A DNA stretch of 15,175 nucleotides, taken from contig DAIPIU010000067.1 of assembly GCA_036770645.1 (NCBI GenBank), positions 1-15,175 on the forward strand, in the 5' to 3' direction. Source of the DNA: Rubrimonas sp036770645. Its GTDB lineage: Bacteria; Pseudomonadota; Alphaproteobacteria; Rhodobacterales; Rhodobacteraceae. Within the stretch, counting starts at the first letter, position 1. Each line of letters opens with the position of its first letter. Position numbers and translations under genes: made by a program. The notes beneath the pieces are model-generated. The model saw nothing but the letters and a program-made list of their open reading frames with translations. It ran no database searches and had not been told where the DNA came from. This document shows, piece by piece, positions 6,713 to 13,408 of this stretch.

Positions 6713-7642
6713 ATGGCGACCGTGTTCGATTTCCTGTCGCGACGCCGCGCCGCCCGCGGGCCGGGGGCCGACCTGGGCGGCTTCCTCGACGGCTGCTCGA
6801 TCGAGGTGATGCCGCGCACCGCGGCCAAGGTCGAAAGCTTCGCCGACCTGCTGCCCCCCGGAACACGGGTCTACATCGCCCATGTCGACGGCACGCCCAT
6901 CGACGAGATGGTGGCCACCGCGCGGCGCATCGCGGCCGAGGGCTTCGCGGTGATGCCGCATCTGCCTGCGCGGTCGATCCCCGACCGCGCGACGCTGGCG
7001 GACTGGCTGGCGCGCTATCGCGGCGAGGCGGGGGTGCGCGAGGCACTGCTGATCGGCGGCGGGCGGCGCGAGCCGGCGGGCGAATTCGACAGCGCGATGC
7101 AGATGATCGGGACCGGGCTGTTCGACGCAGGCGGCTTCGACCGGCTGCATGTCGCGGGGCACCCGGAGGGCAACCGCGACATCGATTCCGACGGCGGCGA
7201 GCGGACCGCGATGGCGGCGCTGCGCTGGAAGCAGGATTTCGCCGAGCGCAGCGACGCGGCGGTGGCCATCGTCACGCAGTTCTGCTTCGAGGCCGCGCCG
7301 GTGATCGCCTGGGCGGAGCGGCTGCGCGTCGCAGGCGTGGGCCTGCCGGTGCATATCGGCGTCGCGGGCCCGGCGCGCCTGCAGACCCTGATCAAGTACG
7401 CCATGATGTGCGGCGTGGGCCCGTCGCTGCAGGTGCTGCAGCGCCGCGCCGCGGACCTTTCTCGCCTGATGCTGCCCTTCACGCCGGAGGAGATGCTCGC
7501 CGATCTGGCCGCGCATAAGGCGGCCCATCCGGGCTTTCCCGTCGAGAGGGTGCACATCTTCCCGCTGGGCGGCATCGCGCCGGCGGCGGAATTCGCCGGC
7601 CGCCTGACCGGCCGCGGCCCCGCCCGCCGCGCTGCGGTCTGA
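6713..7642 (+). CDS. Divergent methylenetetrahydrofolate reductase paralog
   Basis: A 309-residue TIM-barrel flavoprotein of the MTHFR family, distinct from the MetF encoded next door. Family landmarks are present but altered. SIEVMPRT (Glu31) replaces SFEFFPPK and keeps the catalytic acid. YIAHVDGT stands where MetF has SVTYGAGG, HVAGHPEGN matches the SVSAYPETHPE segment, and VTQFCFEA matches TQFFFD. HIGVAGPA and a C-terminal HIFPLGG follow. The start at 6713 has GGAGAGGGG about 7 nt upstream. Its place in an operon with a methyl-THF:corrinoid methyltransferase suggests it interconverts methyl-THF and methylene-THF for a catabolic methyl-transfer route, possibly in the oxidative direction (inference). 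An NADH dependence or a different electron partner cannot be judged from sequence. Confidence 0.85.
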   Translation: MATVFDFLSRRRAARGPGADLGGFLDGCSIEVMPRTAAKVESFADLLPPGTRVYIAHVDGTPIDEMVATARRIAAEGFAVMPHLPARSIPDRATLADWLARYRGEAGVREALLIGGGRREPAGEFDSAMQMIGTGLFDAGGFDRLHVAGHPEGNRDIDSDGGERTAMAALRWKQDFAERSDAAVAIVTQFCFEAAPVIAWAERLRVAGVGLPVHIGVAGPARLQTLIKYAMMCGVGPSLQVLQRRAADLSRLMLPFTPEEMLADLAAHKAAHPGFPVERVHIFPLGGIAPAAEFAGRLTGRGPARRAAV

Positions 7643-7647
7643 AGGCC

Positions 7648-8301
7648 ATGCGCCCGCCCGCCCTGCTGTTCGACCTCGACGGCACGCTGGTCGACACCGA
7701 CCCGCTGCACCTCGCCGCGATCCGCGAGGTGTTCGCGCCCTTCGGCGTGACGGTCGACGAGGAGACCTACGCCACCCGCATCATGGGCCACAGCAACGCG
7801 GCCATCGGCGCCGCCTTCCTGCCCGGCGAGACCCCGGCCCTGCGCCGCGCGACGCTCGAGGCCAAGGAGGCGCTGTTCCGCGAGATGCTGACCTGCGCCG
7901 CGCCGCGGCGGGGCCTGCCCGCGCTGCTGGACTGGGCCGCGGCGGCTGGCGCGCCGATGGCGGTGGTCACGAACGCGCCGCGCGCCAACGCGCTGGCGCT
8001 GCTGGAGGCCATCGGCCTGTCGGACCGCTTCGCGACGCTGGTGATCGGCGACGAGGTCGCGCGGCCCAAGCCCGACCCGCTGCCCTACCTGACCGCCATG
8101 GAGCGGCTGGGGGTGGGGCCGGATGCGGCGCTGGCCTTCGAGGATTCGCCCACCGGCCTGCGCGCGGCGGCCGGTTCCGGGGCCTTCACCTTCGCCATGC
8201 GCGGCGTGCTGCCCGACGCGGCGCTGGGCGCCGCGGACGCGATCATCGACGATTTCGCCGACCCGGTTCTGTGGCGGCGGCTGAAGGGAGACGCCGCATG
8301 A
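7648..8301 (+). CDS. HAD-superfamily hydrolase (phosphoglycolate phosphatase/beta-phosphoglucomutase type)
   Basis: A 217-residue haloacid-dehalogenase phosphatase with all four motifs: DLDGT (nucleophile Asp9, acid/base Asp11), Thr108 in VVTNAP, Lys141 in RPKPDP, and Glu165-Asp166 in FEDSPTG. The segment between motifs I and II forms a helical C1 cap, as in phosphoglycolate phosphatase and beta-phosphoglucomutase relatives. The substrate is not predictable. It starts 5 nt after the MTHFR paralog stop and overlaps the next gene by 4 nt (ATGA), so it is fully embedded in the one-carbon operon. It may act on a phosphorylated metabolite of that pathway or do metabolite repair (inference). No signal peptide is present. 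Confidence 0.9.
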   Translation: MRPPALLFDLDGTLVDTDPLHLAAIREVFAPFGVTVDEETYATRIMGHSNAAIGAAFLPGETPALRRATLEAKEALFREMLTCAAPRRGLPALLDWAAAAGAPMAVVTNAPRANALALLEAIGLSDRFATLVIGDEVARPKPDPLPYLTAMERLGVGPDAALAFEDSPTGLRAAAGSGAFTFAMRGVLPDAALGAADAIIDDFADPVLWRRLKGDAA

Positions 8302-9233
8302 CCCGCACCGTTCTGGCCTCGGCCACCCGCGAGGTGGTGATCGGCTTCGACGCGCCGTTCTGCGTGATCGGCGAGCGCATCAACCCGACGGGGCGCAAGA
8401 AGCTGGCGGCGGAACTGGAGGCCGGGGATTTCTCGACCGTCGAGGCCGATGCGCTGGCGCAGGCTGCCTGCGGGGCGGCGGTGCTGGATGTGAATGCCGG
8501 CGTGGTCTACGCGTCGAACCCCGACCCCAACGAGACCGAGCCGCCGCTGATGCGCCGCATGGTCGAGCTGGTGCAGGGCCTCGTCGACCTGCCGCTGTGC
8601 ATCGACAGCTCGGTGCCCGCGGCGCTGGAGGCCGGGCTCGCGGCCTGCCGGGGCCGGCCGCTGCTGAACTCGGTCACGGGCGAGGAGGAGCGGCTGGAGC
8701 GCATCCTGCCGCTGGCGCGCAAGTACGGCGTGCCGGTGGTGGCGATCTCGAACGACGACACGGGGATCTCCGAGGACCCCGACGTGCGCTTCGCCGTGGC
8801 GCGCAAGATCGTGCAGCGCGCCGCCGACCACGGCATCCCCGCCTGCGACATCGTCGTGGACCCGCTGGTGATGCCGATCGGCGCCATGGCCACCGCGGGC
8901 CGGCAGGTGTTCGCGCTGGTCCGGCGGCTGCGCGCAGAACTGGGCGTGAACACGACCTGCGGCGCCTCGAACGTCAGTTTCGGCCTGCCCAACCGCCATG
9001 GCGTGAACGCGGCCTTCCTGCCCATGGCCATCGCCGCGGGCATGACCTCGGCGATCATGAACCCGACGCGCGAGGCCGAGATGCACGCTGTGCGCGCCGC
9101 CAACCTGCTGATGAACCACGATCCCCATGGCGCGGCCTGGATCGCCGCCAACCGCGCGCCGCCCGTGGAGGGGGCCGAGCCGCGGGGCAGGGCGGGGCGC
9201 GAGGGTCGGCGGCGGCGTCCGGCGGAGGCCTGA
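8298..9233 (+). CDS. Methyltetrahydrofolate:corrinoid methyltransferase (pterin-binding, AcsE/MeTr-like)
   Basis: Transfers a methyl group between 5-methyl-THF and the cobalt of a corrinoid protein. The 311-residue protein is a single pterin-binding TIM barrel. Landmarks are GERINPTGRKK (residues 25-35), Asp64 in LDVNAG, CIDSS (101-105), NSVTGEEER, DPLVMPIGAM, and GASNVSFGLP, where Asn225 lines up with the conserved active-site Asn of acetogen MeTr. It lacks the B12-binding and homocysteine domains of MetH, so it needs a separate corrinoid protein. The ATG at 8298 overlaps the HAD stop and has an AAGGGAG site upstream. The last 20 or so residues form an Arg-rich tail (RGRAGREGRRRRP) outside the barrel. 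In this context it probably passes substrate-derived methyl groups to THF (inference). Confidence 0.92.
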   Translation: MTRTVLASATREVVIGFDAPFCVIGERINPTGRKKLAAELEAGDFSTVEADALAQAACGAAVLDVNAGVVYASNPDPNETEPPLMRRMVELVQGLVDLPLCIDSSVPAALEAGLAACRGRPLLNSVTGEEERLERILPLARKYGVPVVAISNDDTGISEDPDVRFAVARKIVQRAADHGIPACDIVVDPLVMPIGAMATAGRQVFALVRRLRAELGVNTTCGASNVSFGLPNRHGVNAAFLPMAIAAGMTSAIMNPTREAEMHAVRAANLLMNHDPHGAAWIAANRAPPVEGAEPRGRAGREGRRRRPAEA

Positions 9234-11288
9234 ATGGGCGCGGCCGCGGCGGGCGGAGCCGGCGATCCGCTGGTGATCTTCACGCCCTCGGGGCGGCGGG
9301 GGCGTTTTCCGGTCGGCACGCCGGTGCTGGACGCCGCCCGCGCGCTGGGGGTCGATCTCGACAGCGTGTGCGGCGGGCGCGGGGTCTGCGGACGCTGCCA
9401 GATCAGCCCGTCCTGCGGGGAATTCCCCAAGCACGGGCTGACGGTCGCCCCGGACGCCCTGTCGCCCCGGAACGCGGTCGAGGACCGCTATGGCCGCGTG
9501 CGGGGCATGGCCGAGGGGCGGCGGCTCGGCTGTCAGGCGCGGGTCATGGGCGATCTGGTGGTGGACGTGCCGCCCGAGAGCCAGCTTCACCGCCAGGTGG
9601 TGCGCAAGCGCGCCGAGGCGCGGGCGGTGACGCTCGATCCCTCCACGCGCCTGTATTACGTCGAGGTCGAGCAGCCCGACATGCACGCCCCGACGGGCGA
9701 TCTGGAACGGCTGTGCGCCGCGCTCGAGGCGCAATGGGGGCTTTCGGGCGTGATGGGCGACCTGCGCACCGTGCAGGCGCTGCAGCCCGCCCTGCGCAAG
9801 GGCGACTGGCGCGTGACCTGCGCCGTGCACCGCGCCGCCGGCGACGCGGCGCCGCGCATCCTGCAGGTCTGGCCGGGCTATTTCGACGGCACGATCTACG
9901 GCGTGGCCTTCGACCTCGGCTCGACCACCATCGCCTGCCACCTGTGCGACCTGCGCAGCGGCGAGGTGCTGGCCTCGACGGGCCTGATGAACCCGCAGAT
10001 CCGCTTCGGCGAGGACCTGATGAGCCGGGTCTCCTACGCCATGATGAACCCCGGCGGCGCGGCCGAGATGACGGCCGCGGTGCGCGAGGCGCTGAACGCC
10101 CTGATCGGGCAGGCCTCGGCCGAGGCGATGGTGGACCGCGGGCTGATCGTCGAGGGCGTGCTGGTGGGCAACCCCGTCATGCACCACCTGCTGCTGGGCA
10201 TCGACCCGGTGGAGCTGGGCGGCGCGCCCTTCGCGCTGGCCACCTCGGACGCCATGACGCTGTGGGCCGCCGAGATCGGCCTGTCGATGCACCCGGACGC
10301 GCGGATCTACATCCTGCCCTGCATCGCGGGCCATGTCGGGGCCGATGCGGCGGCCGTGGCGTTGTCGGAAAGCCCGCATCTGGCCGAGGAGCTGACGCTG
10401 GTGGTCGATGTCGGCACCAACGCCGAGATCCTGCTGGGCGACCGCGCGGGCGTGCTGGCCTGTTCCTCGCCCACCGGCCCGGCCTTCGAGGGGGCGCAGA
10501 TCGCCTGCGGCCAGCGCGCGGCCCCCGGCGCCATCGAGCGGGTGCGCATCGACCCGGTCACGAAGGAGCCCCGGATCCGGGTGATCGGCTGCGACGCCTG
10601 GTCCGACGAGCCGGGCTTCGCCGAGGGCGCGGCGAAGCTGGGCGTCACCGGCATCTGCGGCTCGGGCATCATCGAGGCGCTGGCCGAGATGCGCATGGCG
10701 GGGCTGCTGGACGCCGAGGGCACGATCGGCCCGGCCGAGGCGACCGGCAGCGAGCGTTGCGTGCGCGAGGGGCGCACCTGGTCCTATGTGCTGCGCGAGG
10801 CCGGCGCGGCGGGCCCGCGCATCGCGGTGACGCAGGGCGACGTGCGGGCGATCCAGCTGGCCAAGGCCGCGCTTTATGCCGGCGCGCGGCTGCTGATGGA
10901 CGCGCGCGGCGTGGACCGGGTCGAGCGCGTGGTGCTGGCCGGCGCCTTCGGCGCGCACATCTCGCCGCTGCACGCCATGGTCCTGGGCATGATCCCCGAC
11001 GTGCCGCTGGCGCGCGTGAGCACCGCGGGCAACGCCGCCGGCACCGGGGCGCGCATCGCCCTGCTGAACCGCGGCGCGCGCGCCGAGATCGAGGCGCTGG
11101 CGCGGCGCATCGTGAAGGTCGAGACCGCGCTCGCCCCCGCCTTCCAGGCGCATTTCGTGGCCGCCATGGCCCTTCCCCACGCCGCCGATCCGTTCCCGAA
11201 CCTTGCGGGAGAGGCCCCTCTGCCCCAGATCTCGTTCCGTGACGGGGGCGAGGGCGGGGCGCGCCGGCGCCGGCGCGGCGCCGTCTGA
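9234..11288 (+). CDS. ASKHA-domain corrinoid activation protein (DUF4445, RACo/RamA-like) with N-terminal ferredoxin
   Basis: Reductive activator that restores corrinoid proteins from Co(II) to Co(I) using ATP. The 684-residue protein opens with a plant-type [2Fe-2S] ferredoxin domain: Cys46, Cys52 and Cys55 (C-x5-C-x2-C) plus Cys100. After a linker domain comes the ASKHA ATPase fold with phosphate motifs FDLGSTT (Asp227), VVDVGTNAEI (Asp392), GICGSG (473-478) and VLAGAFGAHI near residue 566. It lacks the C-terminal Cys-rich [4Fe-4S] region of methanogen RamA, so it is closer to RACo-type activators. The start codon directly follows the upstream TGA, with GGAGG at 9224-9228. The C-terminus is a short Arg-rich tail (GGARRRRRGAV). 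The corrinoid partner is not encoded in the window. Confidence 0.9.
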   Translation: MGAAAAGGAGDPLVIFTPSGRRGRFPVGTPVLDAARALGVDLDSVCGGRGVCGRCQISPSCGEFPKHGLTVAPDALSPRNAVEDRYGRVRGMAEGRRLGCQARVMGDLVVDVPPESQLHRQVVRKRAEARAVTLDPSTRLYYVEVEQPDMHAPTGDLERLCAALEAQWGLSGVMGDLRTVQALQPALRKGDWRVTCAVHRAAGDAAPRILQVWPGYFDGTIYGVAFDLGSTTIACHLCDLRSGEVLASTGLMNPQIRFGEDLMSRVSYAMMNPGGAAEMTAAVREALNALIGQASAEAMVDRGLIVEGVLVGNPVMHHLLLGIDPVELGGAPFALATSDAMTLWAAEIGLSMHPDARIYILPCIAGHVGADAAAVALSESPHLAEELTLVVDVGTNAEILLGDRAGVLACSSPTGPAFEGAQIACGQRAAPGAIERVRIDPVTKEPRIRVIGCDAWSDEPGFAEGAAKLGVTGICGSGIIEALAEMRMAGLLDAEGTIGPAEATGSERCVREGRTWSYVLREAGAAGPRIAVTQGDVRAIQLAKAALYAGARLLMDARGVDRVERVVLAGAFGAHISPLHAMVLGMIPDVPLARVSTAGNAAGTGARIALLNRGARAEIEALARRIVKVETALAPAFQAHFVAAMALPHAADPFPNLAGEAPLPQISFRDGGEGGARRRRRGAV

Positions 11289-11454
11289 ACGGGCCGATTT
11301 CGCACTTGCGGCGCCTGTCACCGAGGCGCATGCTCGGATCTGGGCAAAAATATCCCTGCGACGGTTGCGACCGGCGCATTGCAAAGTCGAATTTTTAACC
11401 AAGTTCCTCGTTAACTACGGCATCGACGGATCAGTGGGGGCAGTGAGGGCGCGC
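11289..11454 (+). promoter_or_regulatory. AT-enriched intergenic region, probable promoter of prkA operon
   Basis: This 166-nt gap has the most AT-rich stretch of the window (about 11340-11420), with TTTTTAACC and GTTAAC among otherwise GC-rich DNA. It separates two same-strand operons and is the natural site for the prkA promoter. TTGCGA (11365-11370) and TTGCAA (11379-11384) are possible -35 elements, but I find no convincing -10 at standard spacing. Two TTAAC half-sites (11395-11399 and 11411-11415) are noted without assigning a regulator. No terminator for the upstream operon is evident. Confidence 0.45.
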
Positions 11455-13398
11455 ATGGGCGAACGGCACGATCTTCTCTCGGCGGAACGGGCGCGGCTGG
11501 CCCGGCGCCGGACCGAACGGCTGACGATCCGCGAATTCCTCGAGGGCTGCCGCGACGATCCGATGCGCTATGCCACGGCGCCCCAGCGCATGCTGGCCGC
11601 CATCGGCGAGCCGCAGGTGGTCGACACGCAGACCGACCCTCGGCTCGGCCGCATCTTCCTCAACCGCACCATCAAGACCTACCCCGCCTTCGCCGAGTTC
11701 TACGGCATGGAGGACACGATCGAGCGGATCGTGGGGTATTTCCGCCACGCGGCCCAGGGCCTCGAGGAGCGAAAGCAGATCCTCTATCTGCTCGGCCCGG
11801 TGGGCGGCGGCAAATCCTCGCTGGCCGAGCGGCTGAAGACGCTGATGGAGGTGCACCCGATCTACGTGCTGGCCGCGGGCGAGCAGCTGAGCCCCGTGTT
11901 CGAGAGCCCGCTGGGCCTGTTCGACCCCGGCCTCGGCGAGGAGATCGAGGCGGCCTACGGCATCCCGAAGCGCTACCTCACCGGGCATCTCAGCCCCTGG
12001 GCGGTGAAGCGCCTCGATGAATTCGACGGCGATCTCGAACAGTTCACGGTGGTGAAGCTTCACCCGTCCAAGCTGCGCCAGATCGGCGTCGCCAAGACCG
12101 AGCCGGGCGATGAGAACAACCAGGACATCTCGGCGCTGGTCGGCAAGATCGACATCCGGCAGCTCGAGCACCACAGCCAGAACGACCCCGACGCCTACAG
12201 CTATTCGGGCGGGCTGAACCGCTGCACGCAGGGCATGCTCGAGTTCGTCGAGATGTTCAAGGCGCCGATCAAGATGCTGCACCCCCTGCTGACCGCGACG
12301 CAGGACGGCACCTATGTCGGCACCGAGAACATCGGCGCGCTGCCCTTCCAGGGGGTGATCCTGGCGCACAGCAACGAAAGCGAATGGAAGAGCTTCAAGG
12401 CCAACCGCAACAACGAGGCGTTCCTCGACCGCATCTGCGTGATCAAGGTGCCCTATTGCCTGCGCGTCTCCGAGGAGCACAAGATCTACGACAAGCTGCT
12501 GTCGAAGTCCGACCTCGCCGAGGCCCCCTGCGCGCCCGGCACGCTGGACATGCTGGCGCGCTTTTCCGTGCTGACGCGGCTGCGCGAGCACGAGAACAGC
12601 AACCTCTACGCCAAGATGCGGGTCTATGACGGCGAGAGCCTGAAGCAGACCGACCCCAACGCGCGATCCGTCCAGGAATACCGCGACGCGGCGGGCGTGG
12701 ACGAGGGCATGGACGGGCTGTCGACGCGCTTCGCCTACAAGATCCTGTCGGAGACCTTCAACTTCGACAGCGCCGAGGTCGCCGCCGACCCGGTGCACCT
12801 GATGTACGTCATCGAGACCGCCATCAAGCGCGAGCAGCTTCCGGACGAGACCGAGACCAAATACATCGAGTTCCTGAAGGAAGACATCGCGCCGCGCTAT
12901 GCCGAGTTCATCGGGAACGAGATCCAGAAGGCCTATCTGGAAAGCTATCACGACTACGGCCAGAACCTGTTCGACCGCTATGTGGCCTATGCTGACGCCT
13001 GGGTCGAGGATCAGGACTACAAGGATCCCGACACCGGCCAGTTGATGGACCGCGGCGTGCTGAACGAGGAGCTGACCAAGATCGAGAAGCCCGCGGGCAT
13101 CGCCAACCCCAAGGACTTCCGCTTCGAGGTGGTCAAGTTCTGCCTGCGGGCGCGGGCCCGCAATGCCGGGCGCAACCCGGAGTGGACCAGCTACGAGAAG
13201 ATCCGCGACGTGATCGAGAAGCGGATGTTCAGCCAGGTCGAGGATCTGCTGCCGGTGATCAGCTTCGAGGCCAAGAAGGACGGCGAGATCGAGAAGAAGC
13301 ACCTCGAGTTCCTCGACCGGATGACGGCCCGCGGCTACACGCAGCGGCAGGTGCGGCGTCTGGTGGTCTGGTACATGCGGGTCAAGAAAGCGGGGTGA
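11455..13398 (+). CDS. prkA: PrkA family serine protein kinase (YeaG)
   Basis: A 647-residue member of the PrkA/YeaG family, close to the usual 640-650 residues. It has an AAA+ ATPase-like N-terminal domain with Walker A GPVGGGKS (114-121, Lys120) and a C-terminal PrkA kinase-like domain ending VRRLVVWYMRVKKAG. In E. coli the homologue acts in sustained nitrogen starvation and stationary-phase stress. The long PrkA-typical block from about residue 205 (KLHPSKLRQIGVAKTEPGDEN, onward through EFVEMFKAPIKMLHPLL) is well conserved. The start at ATG 11455 has GAGGG at 11445-11449; an in-frame GTG at 11443 would add four residues. It heads the prkA-yeaH-spoVR operon, with 10 nt to the next gene. Confidence 0.96.
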   Translation: MGERHDLLSAERARLARRRTERLTIREFLEGCRDDPMRYATAPQRMLAAIGEPQVVDTQTDPRLGRIFLNRTIKTYPAFAEFYGMEDTIERIVGYFRHAAQGLEERKQILYLLGPVGGGKSSLAERLKTLMEVHPIYVLAAGEQLSPVFESPLGLFDPGLGEEIEAAYGIPKRYLTGHLSPWAVKRLDEFDGDLEQFTVVKLHPSKLRQIGVAKTEPGDENNQDISALVGKIDIRQLEHHSQNDPDAYSYSGGLNRCTQGMLEFVEMFKAPIKMLHPLLTATQDGTYVGTENIGALPFQGVILAHSNESEWKSFKANRNNEAFLDRICVIKVPYCLRVSEEHKIYDKLLSKSDLAEAPCAPGTLDMLARFSVLTRLREHENSNLYAKMRVYDGESLKQTDPNARSVQEYRDAAGVDEGMDGLSTRFAYKILSETFNFDSAEVAADPVHLMYVIETAIKREQLPDETETKYIEFLKEDIAPRYAEFIGNEIQKAYLESYHDYGQNLFDRYVAYADAWVEDQDYKDPDTGQLMDRGVLNEELTKIEKPAGIANPKDFRFEVVKFCLRARARNAGRNPEWTSYEKIRDVIEKRMFSQVEDLLPVISFEAKKDGEIEKKHLEFLDRMTARGYTQRQVRRLVVWYMRVKKAG

Positions 13399-13408
13399 GC
13401 CGCGCTCC

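Noticed and set aside
11260..11277. 18-bp perfect GC palindrome at the end of the activase gene, as a terminator or operator.
   Set aside because: It lies inside the Arg-codon run of the coding sequence and has no T-tract; palindromes of CG/GC units are expected in such low-complexity sequence.
8085..11402. Very long open frame on the minus strand (about 1100 codons) and a long overlapping plus frame at 8597-11242.
   Set aside because: Both are antisense or out-of-frame shadows of the methyltransferase and activase genes; they are rich in Arg, His, Gly and Ala with no recognisable domain, as expected from high GC3 coding DNA.
11395..11415. Full CtrA binding box upstream of prkA.
   Set aside because: The two TTAA half-sites are separated by 12 nt rather than the 7 nt of the full consensus, so only half-sites can be claimed.
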